Shown here piece by piece: positions 1 to 9,490 of a stretch of 64,000 nucleotides of DNA. This DNA is from an uncultured Collinsella sp. Lineage in GTDB: Bacteria; Actinomycetota; Coriobacteriia; Coriobacteriales; Coriobacteriaceae. Made by a program: the position numbers and the translations under genes. The stretch spans positions 1 through 64,000 of the forward strand of contig UQLF01000010.1 of NCBI GenBank assembly GCA_900541875.1. Direction: 5' to 3'. The notes beneath the pieces were generated by a model. That model was not told where the DNA came from. It saw only the letters and a list, made by a program, of their open reading frames with translations, and searched no databases. Each line of letters opens with the position of its first letter. Positions within the stretch are counted from its first letter, which is position 1.

Positions 1-52
1 ACGCAAGTTGGGGCCTTTTTTCATATTGGCACACAAGGTCAAAGGCGGCACC

Positions 53-2086
53 ATGATCCTCCTGGTCGACAAGATCGAAAAAAGCTTCGGCGCGCGCGTC
101 CTCTTTAGCGGCGCGTCCTTCCAGATCAACCCCGGCGAGCGCTTCGCGCTCGTGGGACCCAACGGCGCCGGCAAAACTACCATGCTCAAGATCATCATGG
201 GCATCGACAGCCCCGACGCCGGCCAGGTCCAGTACGCCAAGGACTGCCAGGTGGGCTACCTAGAGCAGGAAACCAACCTGGAGCAAAAGGACACCACCAT
301 CCTCGCCGAGGTCATGGCCGCTGCCAAGGAAATCCGCCGCATGGGCGAGCGCGCCAACGAGCTGCAGGCCCAGATCACCGAGCTCTCCGAACAAGGGAAG
401 GACGTCGACGCACTCCTTAACGAGTATGGCCAGGTCCAGGACCGCTTTGAGCACCTGGGCGGCTACGAGCTCGAGAGCAACGCCCGCAAAATCCTGTCCG
501 GCTTGGGCTTTAAGGTCACCGACTTTGAACGCCCGTGCTCCGAATTCTCGGGCGGCTGGCAGATGCGCATCGCGCTCGCCAAGCTCTTCCTGCGCCACCC
601 CGATCTGCTGCTGCTGGACGAGCCCACCAACCACCTAGACCTCGAGAGCGTCCAGTGGCTGCGCGGCTTTATCGCCAACTACGACGGCGCCGTGCTCATC
701 GTTAGTCACGACCGCGCCTTCATGGACGCCTGCGTCGACCACGTGGCTGCGCTCGAAAACCGTCGCGTGACCACCTACACCGGCAACTACAGCAGCTACC
801 TCAAGCAGCGCGAGGACAACCTGGAGCAGATGCGCGCCAAGCGCGCCGCCCAGGAGCGCGATATTGCCCACATGCAGGTCTTCGTCGACAAGTTCCGCTA
901 CAAGCCCACCAAGGCCGCCCAGGCCCAGGAGCGCATCCGCAAGATCGAGCAGATCAAAAAGGAGCTCGTCATCCTGCCCGAGGGCCACAAGCACATCGAC
1001 TTTAAGTTCCCCGATCCGCCGCGCTCCGGCGACATGGTCGTGGGCCTCGAGGGTGTATCCAAGTCCTACGGCGACAAGCACATCTACAGTGACATCGACT
1101 TCAAGCTCTACCGCGGCGAGCATGTGGCGCTCGTCGGCCCCAACGGCGCCGGCAAGTCCACCCTCATGAAGATCCTCGCCGGCCTGGAACCGCCCACCAC
1201 CGGCACCCGCGACCTGGGCACCAACGTGGGTGTGGCCTACTACGCCCAGCACGCGCTCGAGGGCATGACCGAGTACAACACCGTCCTGCAAGAGATCGAC
1301 ACCGTCACGCCCAAGTGGACCGTGCCGCAGCAGCGCAGCCTGCTGGGCGCCTTCCTATTTAGCGACAACGACTCCATCGAGAAGCAGGTCCGTGTCCTCT
1401 CCGGCGGCGAAAAGGCGCGTCTGGCGCTTGCCAAGATGCTCGTGGCCCCCGAGGCGCTCCTGTGCCTGGACGAGCCCACCAACCACCTGGACATCGACTC
1501 GGTAGACATGCTCGAGAACGCCCTGCAAAACTTCCCCGGCACCATCGTGCTGATCAGCCACGACGAGCACCTGGTACGCGCTGTGGCCAACCGCATCATT
1601 GACATCCGCGATGGCAAGGTCACGGTCTACGACGGCGACTACGACTACTACCTCTACAAGCGCGAGGACCTCGCAGCCCGCGCCGCGGCCGATGCGGCAG
1701 GGGAGAGCGCACCGGCCGCGACCAAGTCCGCTAAGGTCACCGCGGCCCAGCCCGACACCCCCGCCACCGCCTCCAAGCCCGCCGAGGGCAAAAAGACCAA
1801 GGAGCAAAAGCGCGCCGAGGCCCAGGCCCGCGCCGCGCTCAACAAAAAGCTCAAGGGCGTGCGCAACCAGCTCAAGAAGATCGAGGCCGAGCTCGACAAA
1901 AAGCGCGCCCGCTATGACGAGCTTATGGAATTGATGGCGAGCGAAGAGCTTTATGCCGATCAGGACAAGTTCAATGCCGCGCTGGGGGAATATAACGGCC
2001 TTAAGCAAGAACTGCCCAAGCTCGAGGACGAATGGCTGGAGCTTTCCACCCAGATCGAAGAGGAGACCGCGCGTGAATTCTCGTAA
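53..2086 (+). CDS. ABC-F family ATPase (Uup/YdiF/YheS type)
   Basis: Soluble protein of 677 residues with two ATP-binding cassettes in one chain and no membrane segment, so by family knowledge it is likely a ribosome-acting factor rather than a transporter. Walker [10 protein letters not shown] lies at residues 35-43 and GPNGAGKST near 362. The signatures are FSGGW and LSGGEK, and both Walker B boxes run into LDEPTNHLD, the ABC-F hallmark. The last ~130 residues are an Ala/Pro/Thr linker and a charged coiled coil, as in Uup/YdiF. ATG 53 is chosen over an upstream TTG at 8 because the family begins at this [17 protein letters not shown] segment. The 3' end overlaps the next gene by 14 nt. The ABC-F subgroup is not resolved. 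Confidence 0.93.
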   Translation: MILLVDKIEKSFGARVLFSGASFQINPGERFALVGPNGAGKTTMLKIIMGIDSPDAGQVQYAKDCQVGYLEQETNLEQKDTTILAEVMAAAKEIRRMGERANELQAQITELSEQGKDVDALLNEYGQVQDRFEHLGGYELESNARKILSGLGFKVTDFERPCSEFSGGWQMRIALAKLFLRHPDLLLLDEPTNHLDLESVQWLRGFIANYDGAVLIVSHDRAFMDACVDHVAALENRRVTTYTGNYSSYLKQREDNLEQMRAKRAAQERDIAHMQVFVDKFRYKPTKAAQAQERIRKIEQIKKELVILPEGHKHIDFKFPDPPRSGDMVVGLEGVSKSYGDKHIYSDIDFKLYRGEHVALVGPNGAGKSTLMKILAGLEPPTTGTRDLGTNVGVAYYAQHALEGMTEYNTVLQEIDTVTPKWTVPQQRSLLGAFLFSDNDSIEKQVRVLSGGEKARLALAKMLVAPEALLCLDEPTNHLDIDSVDMLENALQNFPGTIVLISHDEHLVRAVANRIIDIRDGKVTVYDGDYDYYLYKREDLAARAAADAAGESAPAATKSAKVTAAQPDTPATASKPAEGKKTKEQKRAEAQARAALNKKLKGVRNQLKKIEAELDKKRARYDELMELMASEELYADQDKFNAALGEYNGLKQELPKLEDEWLELSTQIEEETAREFS

Positions 2087-2369
2087 GGCCGCTGCCGTGG
2101 CGATGAGCGTCATCGCCATCGCCTGTCGCATCTGCGGCATCTTTATGAGCGCGATGACCGTGCTGCTGTGCTTTAGCGGCCTGACCGCCAAGCTGCAGAT
2201 CGTGGGCTTTGTCGTTGAGCTTTCGCGCGCACTGCCGAGCGCCATCGCCGGCTACGGCGTCATCACGTCGCCCTTTGGCGGTGTGTTCCGCTTGGATTAC
2301 GCCATCGTCGCCGTCATCCTGTTTGTGGCCGACTACCTGCTCACGCGCGCTTCGCGCCGCGTCCGCTAG
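2073..2369 (+). CDS. small hydrophobic membrane protein
   Basis: GTG-initiated frame of 98 residues overlapping the end of the ABC-F gene by 14 nt, which suggests translational coupling. After a short basic start (MNSRKAA) it has a long hydrophobic stretch at about residues 8-45 and a second at about 75-92, then an Arg-rich end; two or three membrane helices are likely. I do not recognise a family. The frame is also open further upstream (from 1953), but that part lies inside the ABC-F coding sequence and looks like shadow, so the start at 2073 is inferred. It sits 9 nt before the protease gene and is probably co-transcribed with it. Confidence 0.6.
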   Translation: MNSRKAAAVAMSVIAIACRICGIFMSAMTVLLCFSGLTAKLQIVGFVVELSRALPSAIAGYGVITSPFGGVFRLDYAIVAVILFVADYLLTRASRRVR

Positions 2370-2378
2370 GGGAGCGCC

Positions 2379-3062
2379 ATGTCCAGCAGCTACTTCATGA
2401 ACCTGCTCGCCAGCGCAGTCGCCGTCATCCTGGGCATCGTTATCCACGAGAGCGCGCACGCCGCCGCAGCCTGGGCGCTCGGCGACAAGACGGCCCGTTC
2501 GCGCGGCCGCGTCTCGCTCAACCCACTCAACCACATCGACCCGTTTGGCACCATTCTCCTGCCGCTGCTTATGCTCGCGGCCGGCGGCCCGGTATTTGCC
2601 TTCGCCAAGCCCGTGCCCGTCTACCTCAACAACCTCAAGCACCCCAAGCGCGACGAGGTCCTGGTGAGCGCGGCCGGCCCCGCGTCGAATATTGCACTCG
2701 CGTGTCTCGCTGCAGCACTCATGCACGCGACATACGGCAACCTCTACACCAGCATGTCCTTTGCCGTGGCCTCCCAAATCATGAACTTCGGCGCTACGTT
2801 TATCGTGGTCAACCTGTCGCTCGCGTTCTTTAACCTCATCCCGATTCCGCCGCTCGATGGCTCGTCGATCATTGTGCCGTTCCTTAAAGGCAAGGCTCTC
2901 AACAACTATTATCGTCTGCAGCAATACGCTATGCCCATCCTCATCCTAGTGCTGTACCTGCTGCCCATGTGGACCGGCATCGACGTGATCGGCCGCTATT
3001 TCGACGTTACCGTGTATCCGCTTGCTGAACAGCTGCTCAACTTCGCAATCGTCGGCATCTAA
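2379..3062 (+). CDS. site-2 protease (M50) family membrane metalloprotease
   Basis: Polytopic membrane protein of 227 residues. The zinc motif HESAH (HExxH; H23, E24, H27) lies in the first membrane segment. The second family motif NLIPIPPLDG (N-x-x-P-x-P-P-L-D-G) is near residues 150-160 and supplies the third zinc ligand. The order SLNPLNHIDPFGT after the active site is typical of the short YwhC-like branch of M50, which lacks PDZ domains. The expected role is intramembrane or juxtamembrane proteolysis; the substrate is unknown. It precedes scpA, an arrangement known in many Gram-positives. An 84-nt gap with its own Shine-Dalgarno separates it from scpA. Confidence 0.88.
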   Translation: MSSSYFMNLLASAVAVILGIVIHESAHAAAAWALGDKTARSRGRVSLNPLNHIDPFGTILLPLLMLAAGGPVFAFAKPVPVYLNNLKHPKRDEVLVSAAGPASNIALACLAAALMHATYGNLYTSMSFAVASQIMNFGATFIVVNLSLAFFNLIPIPPLDGSSIIVPFLKGKALNNYYRLQQYAMPILILVLYLLPMWTGIDVIGRYFDVTVYPLAEQLLNFAIVGI

Positions 3063-3146
3063 GGTAAACTTTCAGGTCGGCCGTGCAAAACGGTCGTAAC
3101 ATGCACCCAAACCGCGCCGCGAAGGCGCCGTCAAAGGAGGTCGAAG

Positions 3147-3959
3147 ATGTCGTATCGCGTGTCGACGCAGGTCTACAGCGGACCGTTCGACCTGCTGTTG
3201 CAGCTGGTAACCCGCCAAAAAGTAGATATCGGCGCCATCTCCATCAGCGAGGTGGCCGAGCAGTACCTTGCCGAGGCCGAGCGCATCGAGGCGCTAGACC
3301 TGGACGTGGCGAGCGACTTTTTGTTGGTCGCGGCAACCCTTTTGGACATCAAGGCTGCCTCTCTGGTGCCGCAGGAGGCCCCACGCAAAGCCGATGAAGA
3401 CGATGACGAGTTCGACGAAGACCTCGAGGAACTCAGTGCGCTCGACGGCGACGCTCTGCGCGAGGTCCTGATCCAGCGCCTGATTGCCTATAAGCAGTTT
3501 AAGGGCGCGGCGGCAGCCCTTGGCGCGCGCATGCAGGCCGAAAGCCGCATGCATCCGCGCGTGGCCGGCCCCGACCCCGAGTTTTTAGGCCTTATGCCCG
3601 ACTACCTGGCCGGCATTACCCTGCGCGGCCTCGCCGTCATCTGCGCCGACCTGGACGGCAAGCGCCAGACCTTCCTGCTGGAGGCCGAGCACGTGGCGCC
3701 GCATCGCGTGCCGCTCGACCTGACCGTGGCCTCAGTTGACCGCTTTACCATGGCGCACCAAACCTGCACCTTCCGCGAGCTGTTGGACGGCGATGCCACC
3801 ACCGAGCAGCTCGTCGTCACCTTCCTGGCCATGCTTGAGCTTGCCAAGCGCGGCTCGCTCACGTTGAGCCAGGACGAGATCTTTGGAACCATCTGCATCA
3901 ACCGAGTCGAGGGAGCCGAGGCCTACGTGCCCGGCGAGGGCCCCGAGCTCATCGAATAG
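3147..3959 (+). CDS. scpA: segregation and condensation protein A
   Basis: ScpA is the kleisin subunit of the SMC-ScpAB condensin that compacts and segregates chromosomes. The 270-residue product opens with SYRVSTQVYSGPFDLLLQLV, the conserved N-terminal kleisin segment that binds the SMC neck, followed by the SISEVAEQYL helix. An acidic linker (about residues 78-98, many Asp/Glu) separates it from the C-terminal winged helix that binds the SMC head. AAAGGAGG stands 7 nt before the ATG, fixing the start. scpB follows after 11 nt, and rluB after that, the usual order in Gram-positives. Confidence 0.96.
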   Translation: MSYRVSTQVYSGPFDLLLQLVTRQKVDIGAISISEVAEQYLAEAERIEALDLDVASDFLLVAATLLDIKAASLVPQEAPRKADEDDDEFDEDLEELSALDGDALREVLIQRLIAYKQFKGAAAALGARMQAESRMHPRVAGPDPEFLGLMPDYLAGITLRGLAVICADLDGKRQTFLLEAEHVAPHRVPLDLTVASVDRFTMAHQTCTFRELLDGDATTEQLVVTFLAMLELAKRGSLTLSQDEIFGTICINRVEGAEAYVPGEGPELIE

Positions 3960-3970
3960 GAGCCGCAACC

Positions 3971-4699
3971 ATGTCAACCCTTTCCACGCTGGAGGCAAAC
4001 AGCCTCAAAGGCGCCCTCGAGGCGCTGCTGCTGGTGTCAAGCGACCCCGTGAGTGCGCCCGCGCTGGCCGGCGCACTGGATATCGCCCCCGGCGAGTGCG
4101 CGTCGCTGCTCGCCGAGCTCAAGGTTGAGTACGAGGAGGCCAACCGCGGCTTTCAGCTGCGCGAGGTCGCCGGCGGCTGGCGCTTGTTTACGCATCCCGC
4201 CTACCACGATGTGGTCGAGGCCTATGTGTTGAGCTGGGACACGCAAAAGCTGTCGCAGGCGGCGCTCGAAACCCTGGCCGTCATCGCATACCACCAGCCC
4301 GTGACGCGCGAGGTGGTCAAGGGCATCCGCGGCGTCAACTCCGACGGCGTCATCGCGTCGCTCGTGGACAAGGGTCTAGTGCGCGAGCTCGGCCGCGACC
4401 CCCAGCGCGGTCAAGCCATCATCTACGGCACGACCAACGCCTTCTTGGAAAAGTTCGGTCTGCGCTCCACCCGCGATCTGCCCGATCTGGAGCAGTTTGC
4501 CCCCGACGAGCAGTCGCGCCAGTTTATCCGTGAGCGCCTGAGCGGCCGCAGTATTCAGTCCACGCTCGAGGAGCAGGCCGAGGACCTGGACGAAGAGCGC
4601 GAACTGCTCGATACCGATGTTGAAGATGTTGATGCAGTCGAGGACTTGGAAACCCTGGTCGTCGATGAGACCTCGGAGGATATGCATGACGAGGACTAG
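3971..4699 (+). CDS. scpB: segregation and condensation protein B
   Basis: ScpB works as a dimer bound to the ScpA linker in the SMC condensin. The 242-residue product has the two tandem winged-helix domains. The conserved core LSQAALETLAVIAYHQPVTR and the IRGVNSDGV segment are near residues 95-125. Beyond about residue 185 there is an acidic tail of more than 50 residues (runs of E and D) that is longer than in most homologues and probably disordered. The ATG is preceded by AGGAG. The end overlaps the rluB start by 14 nt, pointing to coupled translation. Confidence 0.95.
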   Translation: MSTLSTLEANSLKGALEALLLVSSDPVSAPALAGALDIAPGECASLLAELKVEYEEANRGFQLREVAGGWRLFTHPAYHDVVEAYVLSWDTQKLSQAALETLAVIAYHQPVTREVVKGIRGVNSDGVIASLVDKGLVRELGRDPQRGQAIIYGTTNAFLEKFGLRSTRDLPDLEQFAPDEQSRQFIRERLSGRSIQSTLEEQAEDLDEERELLDTDVEDVDAVEDLETLVVDETSEDMHDED

Positions 4700-5648
4700 C
4701 GAAGCAGGGGAGGCGCACGCCGTGGGCAACGCAGTACCCGCAACCGACGCCCAGCCCGTTTACCCGCACACCATGCGCCTGCAGCGTTTTTTGGCGCGCG
4801 CGGGCGTGGCAAGCCGCCGCGGCTCGGAGGACCTGATGACCGCCGGCCGCGTGACCGTCAACGGCCAGATCGCGACCGAACTGGGCACCAAGGTCGATGT
4901 CGACCACGATCACATCGAGGTCGACGGCATGCCCGTCAAGCTCAACCAGGGCGCCGTGTACTTGATGCTCTACAAGCCGACCGGCTACCTTACCACCATG
5001 AGCGATCCGCAGGAGCGCCCTTGCGTGGCTGATCTGGTCCCGCGCGACCGCTTTCCGGGACTATTCCCGGTTGGTCGCCTGGACCGCGACACCACAGGCC
5101 TTTTGCTCTTTACCACCGACGGCGACCTGTCTCAGGACCTGCTGCACCCGAGCAAACACGTCTACAAGACCTACCAGGCACTCGTGGACGGGCAGCTGAC
5201 CGAACGCGATCTAGACCCGCTCCGCCATGGCATCGAGCTCGATGACGGCCTGTGCCAGCCGGCGATCTGCCGCGTCATCAGCGCGCACGAGGCCGAGGCC
5301 GTAGCTCCTCAAGGCGTAAAGCCCGGCACCACCGCCGTGGAGGTCATCATCCGCGAGGGCCGCAAGAACCAGGTCAAGCGCATGCTGAGCAAGATCCACC
5401 ATCCGGTGATCCGCCTGCACCGCTGCAACTTTGCCGGCCTGGAGCTCAAGGACGTGGCCAAAGGCTCGTGGCGCGAGCTCACCGACCGCGAGGTGCAGAT
5501 CCTCAAAAGCGGTGGCATCCCTCCCAAGCAGGCCAGCGCCATGCGCGGTGGCAAGACCCAAGACACGCCCGCCAGCCGCACGCGTCACCACGGCAGCCAC
5601 GGCTCCGCACCCAAGCGCAACACCTACCGCGAGCGCTACACGGGCTAG
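4686..5648 (+). CDS. rluB: 23S rRNA pseudouridine synthase B (RsuA/RluB family)
   Basis: 320-residue pseudouridine synthase. An N-terminal S4 RNA-binding domain (MRLQRFLARAGVASRR, VNG) is followed by the catalytic domain with the motif GRLDRDTTGLLLFTTDGDL, in which the Asp after R is the nucleophile. KNQVKRMLSKIHHPVIRLHR is the C-terminal family motif. A basic Ser/His/Arg tail of about 45 residues follows. The frame is open upstream, but GGAGG at 4674-4678 and the overlap with the scpB stop support ATG 4686. RluB modifies U2605 of 23S rRNA in E. coli; the position here is assumed by homology. Confidence 0.93.
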   Translation: MTRTSEAGEAHAVGNAVPATDAQPVYPHTMRLQRFLARAGVASRRGSEDLMTAGRVTVNGQIATELGTKVDVDHDHIEVDGMPVKLNQGAVYLMLYKPTGYLTTMSDPQERPCVADLVPRDRFPGLFPVGRLDRDTTGLLLFTTDGDLSQDLLHPSKHVYKTYQALVDGQLTERDLDPLRHGIELDDGLCQPAICRVISAHEAEAVAPQGVKPGTTAVEVIIREGRKNQVKRMLSKIHHPVIRLHRCNFAGLELKDVAKGSWRELTDREVQILKSGGIPPKQASAMRGGKTQDTPASRTRHHGSHGSAPKRNTYRERYTG

Positions 5649-5714
5649 GCAACCCGCCGCGCCCCAAAGCCCGCGAACCATACCAGCACGTCAAACATTG
5701 AAAGGAAGCATTGC

Positions 5715-6401
5715 ATGATCGTCGCCATCGACGGCCCCGCCGGTTCTGGCAAGTCCACCATCGCCAAGGAGATCGCCCGCCAGCTGGGCTTTAACAAGCT
5801 CGATACGGGCGCCATGTATCGCGCCGTCACCTTCGCCGCGCTCGACCGCGGCATCGACCTGGACGACGAGGCGGCCATCGACGCCCTTGCCGAGCAGATC
5901 GAGATCCGCTTTACCAACGGCACCGGCGAGGACACGCGCCTGACCATCGACGGCCAGGACGCATCGGCCGCCATCCGCACCCCGCAGGTCGACGCCAACG
6001 TGTCCAAGGTCTCGGCCTATCCGGGCGTGCGCGCCGCCATGCTCATCCACCAGCGCCGCGCCGCCGAGGACCGCGATATCGTCGCCGAGGGTCGCGACAT
6101 CGGAACCGTCGTGTTCCCCAACGCGCAGGTCAAGGTCTTCCTGACCGCCGACCCGCGCGAGCGCGCCCGCCGCCGCGTGCTTCAGCGCCACCAAAACGAT
6201 GCCCAGCCGCTCACGTCCGAGCAGCTCGAGGCCGAGGTCGACGAGACCCTCGACGCCCTTAAGCAGCGCGACAAGCTCGACAGCAGCCGCGAGGTCGCCC
6301 CGCTCGTGCCCGCCGAGGACGCCGTGCACGTCGACTCCACCGCCCACACCATCGACGAGGTCGTCTCGATAATCGAGGACCTCATCAATCAAAGGAGGTA
6401 G
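5715..6401 (+). CDS. cmk: cytidylate kinase
   Basis: CMP/dCMP kinase (CMP + ATP to CDP + ADP) of pyrimidine salvage. The 228-residue product has the P-loop GPAGSGKST at residues 7-15, LDTGAMYRAVT (nucleotide-binding segment), GRDIGTVVFPNA and the lid RERARRR. Length matches the family. GAAAGG stands before the ATG. It is followed after 3 nt by the acyltransferase gene; the cmk-plsC-ispH-radical SAM-der order is shared with many Clostridia and Coriobacteria. Confidence 0.96.
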   Translation: MIVAIDGPAGSGKSTIAKEIARQLGFNKLDTGAMYRAVTFAALDRGIDLDDEAAIDALAEQIEIRFTNGTGEDTRLTIDGQDASAAIRTPQVDANVSKVSAYPGVRAAMLIHQRRAAEDRDIVAEGRDIGTVVFPNAQVKVFLTADPRERARRRVLQRHQNDAQPLTSEQLEAEVDETLDALKQRDKLDSSREVAPLVPAEDAVHVDSTAHTIDEVVSIIEDLINQRR

Positions 6402-6404
6402 CCC

Positions 6405-7133
6405 ATGCGCCTGTTTAAGCAGACGCCCGAGGATTATTACAGCGCCCCCTACGCCGAGTTCCCGGCGCTCATCCGCGGCACCGTCTTCGTGGTCATGGCC
6501 ATCCTTTGGGCCTTCTCCAAGCTCATGTGGCGTTGGAAGGTCGAAGACGCCGATCTGCTGTTTGAGCGCCAGGAAGGCCGCGGCAGCGTGGTCATCTGCA
6601 ATCACACCTCGATGGCCGAGCTCTTGGCCGTGGAGACGGCGCTGTTCTTTGGCGGCCGCCGCATTCGTCCCATCTTTAAGTCCGAGTTCGCCAAGAGCAA
6701 AATTGTACGCTGGGCCTTTAGCCGCGTTGGCGGCATCCCCGTGGAGCGTGGTACTGCAGATATGAAGTGCCTGCGCGCCGCCCAGCATGCGCTACAGCGC
6801 GGCGAAGACGTCCTGATCTTCCCCGAGGGCACGCGCATCCGCTCGCGCGAGATCAAGCCCGAGGTCCACGGCGGTTTTGCGCTCATCGCTCAGATGGGCA
6901 AGGCACCTGTGAACCCGCTCGCCATCTGCGGCTGGTCCGATATCACACCCGCGGGCAAAAAGATCATGCGTCCCAAGAAGTGCTGGATCCGTGCTGGCAA
7001 GGCCGTCTCGCTTTCCGACGCACCGGCCGGGCTTAAGCGCACGGAGCGCCTGGAATGGTTTGAGTCCGAGGCCATGAACCGCGTCTACGCCATGCGAGAC
7101 AATCTGTGCGACGAGCATCCGGGTAGGTTCTAG
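6405..7133 (+). CDS. PlsC-like 1-acyl-sn-glycerol-3-phosphate acyltransferase
   Basis: 242-residue membrane-associated acyltransferase of the PlsC family, expected to make phosphatidic acid. A hydrophobic segment at about residues 23-42 anchors it. The acyltransferase blocks are present: NHTSMAE (block I, H67), GGIPVER (block III region) and FPEGTR near residue 143. The catalytic HX4D motif reads H67-T-S-M-A-E72, so the usual Asp is Glu here. AAAGGAGG precedes the ATG. plsY and gpsA lie 4 kb downstream in the same transcription direction, so this stretch carries several steps of phospholipid synthesis. Confidence 0.85.
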   Translation: MRLFKQTPEDYYSAPYAEFPALIRGTVFVVMAILWAFSKLMWRWKVEDADLLFERQEGRGSVVICNHTSMAELLAVETALFFGGRRIRPIFKSEFAKSKIVRWAFSRVGGIPVERGTADMKCLRAAQHALQRGEDVLIFPEGTRIRSREIKPEVHGGFALIAQMGKAPVNPLAICGWSDITPAGKKIMRPKKCWIRAGKAVSLSDAPAGLKRTERLEWFESEAMNRVYAMRDNLCDEHPGRF

Positions 7134-7135
7134 CC

Positions 7136-8035
7136 ATGAGCGAGAACGTGACGAACACCGCCGCGGCTGCGTCCGACCAGGCAGCCGCGCTTACCATCGA
7201 GATCGCCGCCCACGCCGGCACTTGCTACGGCGTACAGCGTGCGCTCGATATGGCGCTGGCCGCCGCGCCGCAGGCAGGGGAGAGCGCACAGGTCCACACC
7301 CTAGGGCCGCTCATCCATAACCCCATCGTGGTGCGCGAGCTTGCTGAGGCAGGCGTTGGCCTGGCCGACACCTTGGACGACGCCGCAACCGGCACCGTGA
7401 TCATCCGCGCCCACGGCGTGGTGCCGCAGGTCATCGATGCCGCTCGCGAGCGTGGCCTTAACGTCGTCGACGCCACCTGCCCTTACGTCAAGAAGGTCCA
7501 CGTGGCCGCCGAGCGGCTGGTGCGCGAGGGCTATCGCGTACTCGTCGTGGGCGAGCCGGGCCATCCCGAGGTGGAGGGCATCCTGGGCCACGCTGGTGAT
7601 AACGCGCAGGTCGTGAGTTGCGCTGCCGATGCGGACGCGCTGCCGCTCAAGGGCAAGGTAGGCCTCATCGTGCAGACCACCCAGACCGCGCAGAACCTCG
7701 CCGAGGTCGTGGCCGCCATAACCCCGCGCGTGCAGGAGCTGCGTGTGATCAACACCATCTGCGCCGCCACGAGTGAGCGTCAACAGGCAGCAGCCACACT
7801 TGCCAACCGCTGCGACTGTATGGTCGTGGTGGGCGGCAAGAACTCGGGCAACACCCGCCGCCTGGCGCAGATTTGCGCAGACGCCTGCGAGCGCACGTAT
7901 CATATCGAGGAAGCTTCCGAGCTCCAGGCCGCGTGGTTTACCGACGCTCACCACATCGGTATCACCGCCGGAGCCTCCACCCCGCAAGAACACATCGAGC
8001 GCGCCGTCGCGCGCATCAAGGAGCTTTGCCACTAA
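7136..8035 (+). CDS. ispH: 4-hydroxy-3-methylbut-2-enyl diphosphate reductase
   Basis: IspH makes IPP and DMAPP in the last step of the MEP isoprenoid pathway with a [4Fe-4S] cluster. The 299-residue product has an Ala-rich N-terminal extension of about 20 residues, then the three cluster cysteines in HAGTCYGVQRA, DATCPYVKKVH and NTICAATSERQ. The GGKNSGNT and GITAGASTP motifs of the family are present. It starts 2 nt after the preceding stop and is followed after 2 nt by the radical SAM gene, so all are probably one transcript. Confidence 0.95.
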   Translation: MSENVTNTAAAASDQAAALTIEIAAHAGTCYGVQRALDMALAAAPQAGESAQVHTLGPLIHNPIVVRELAEAGVGLADTLDDAATGTVIIRAHGVVPQVIDAARERGLNVVDATCPYVKKVHVAAERLVREGYRVLVVGEPGHPEVEGILGHAGDNAQVVSCAADADALPLKGKVGLIVQTTQTAQNLAEVVAAITPRVQELRVINTICAATSERQQAAATLANRCDCMVVVGGKNSGNTRRLAQICADACERTYHIEEASELQAAWFTDAHHIGITAGASTPQEHIERAVARIKELCH

Positions 8036-8037
8036 TC

Positions 8038-9480
8038 ATGGACCAGACCGTACCCGCATACGCCGCCGAGGTGGCCGATTACGGGCGCAGCCGCGACCCC
8101 GAGCCGGGTGAGGGCGCGCTCGTTAAGAACGTGCGTCCCGAGTCGCCCGCATGGGATGTGGGTATCGAGCCGGGCATGCGCGTGCTTACGGTCAACGGCG
8201 AGCAGCTGACCGATATGATCGTGTGGCTCTGGGAGGCCGACGACGACACCGTCGAGCTGGAGGTATTCGATCCGCGCGACGGCACCGTCACCCCCGTTGA
8301 GCTCGATCGTTTTCCCGGCGAGGACTGGGGCCTTGAATTCGATGGTCCAATCTTCGACGGCATGCGCACATGCGTGAACGCCTGCGTGTTCTGCTTTATG
8401 ACGATGCTCCCCAAGGGCGGCCGCTCCACGCTTTATATTCGCGATGACGACTACCGCCTGAGCTTTTTGCAGGGCAACTTTGTCACGCTCACGAACCTCT
8501 CCGACGAGGATGTTCAAAACGTCATCCAACGCAACATGAGCCCCATGAACGTGTCGGTTCACGCCGTGAGCCCCGACGTCCGCCGCCGCATGATGGGCCG
8601 CAACGCCCAGCGCGGCATGGACGTACTCGAGGCCATCATGGCCGCCGGCATCGAGATTCACGCGCAGATCGTGTTGTGCCCCGGCATGAACGACGGCGAG
8701 GAGCTGGAAAAGACCCTGCGCTTTTGCGAGGAGCACGAGCAAATCACAAGCCTGGGCATTGTGCCGCTCGGTTTTACCAAGCACCAAAACCGCTTTAGCT
8801 GGTCATACAGCGACAAGCCCGAGCTGGCGCGCGAGACCATTACCATGATCCGACCGTTCCAGGACCGCGCCTATGAGCGCTTTGGCCGTCACACCTTCCA
8901 GATGAGCGACGAGTTCTATCTGGACGCCGGCATCGATCCTCCCGAGGCGGACTTTTACGACGGGTACCCGCAGTACTACGACGGCATTGGCATGATCCGC
9001 TCGTATCTGGACGAGACCGACGACGTGCTGGCTACCGATGCCGAGCGACTGGCTCGCGTCCGCGAGGCCATCGCCGCCCGAGGCCAGCACCTGCTGTGCC
9101 TCTCGGGCGCCAGCGCACGCGACACGGTAGCCCGCTTTGTGGAATCGCCCAAGGGACTCGCCGGCACTGTCACAGCCATCAAGAACCGCTACTTTGGCGG
9201 CAACGTGGACGTGACCGGCCTCATCGTCGCGTGTGACATTCTGGAGCAGCTGCCCCAAGATCTGTCGGGGGTTATGCTCTTTATGCCTAAGCTCATGTTC
9301 AACGCTGACGGCATGACGCTTGACGAGTATCATCGTGACGATTTACTCGCAAGCCTTACCAGTCGCGGCGCCGAGGTTCATGTGGTGTCGACCATGCCGC
9401 ATGAGCTGCTCGATACCCTGGAGCGCATCCTTGGCATTGTGCCCGCAGACTCTAACACTTCCACTGACCCTACCCATTAA
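8038..9480 (+). CDS. PDZ-radical SAM-DUF512 protein
   Basis: 480-residue protein with an N-terminal PDZ-like part (SPAWDVGIEPGMRVLTVNG, residues ~30-50), a radical SAM-type cysteine motif CxxxCxxC at C112, C116 and C119, and a C-terminal DUF512 region containing GNVDVTGL. The family is widespread in Clostridia and Coriobacteria and usually lies beside der, as here; its reaction is not established to my knowledge. The frame extends upstream inside ispH, but ATG 8038 directly after the ispH stop gives the natural N-terminus. AAAGGAG after its stop serves der. Confidence 0.88.
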   Translation: MDQTVPAYAAEVADYGRSRDPEPGEGALVKNVRPESPAWDVGIEPGMRVLTVNGEQLTDMIVWLWEADDDTVELEVFDPRDGTVTPVELDRFPGEDWGLEFDGPIFDGMRTCVNACVFCFMTMLPKGGRSTLYIRDDDYRLSFLQGNFVTLTNLSDEDVQNVIQRNMSPMNVSVHAVSPDVRRRMMGRNAQRGMDVLEAIMAAGIEIHAQIVLCPGMNDGEELEKTLRFCEEHEQITSLGIVPLGFTKHQNRFSWSYSDKPELARETITMIRPFQDRAYERFGRHTFQMSDEFYLDAGIDPPEADFYDGYPQYYDGIGMIRSYLDETDDVLATDAERLARVREAIAARGQHLLCLSGASARDTVARFVESPKGLAGTVTAIKNRYFGGNVDVTGLIVACDILEQLPQDLSGVMLFMPKLMFNADGMTLDEYHRDDLLASLTSRGAEVHVVSTMPHELLDTLERILGIVPADSNTSTDPTH

Positions 9481-9490
9481 AGGAGAGCAG

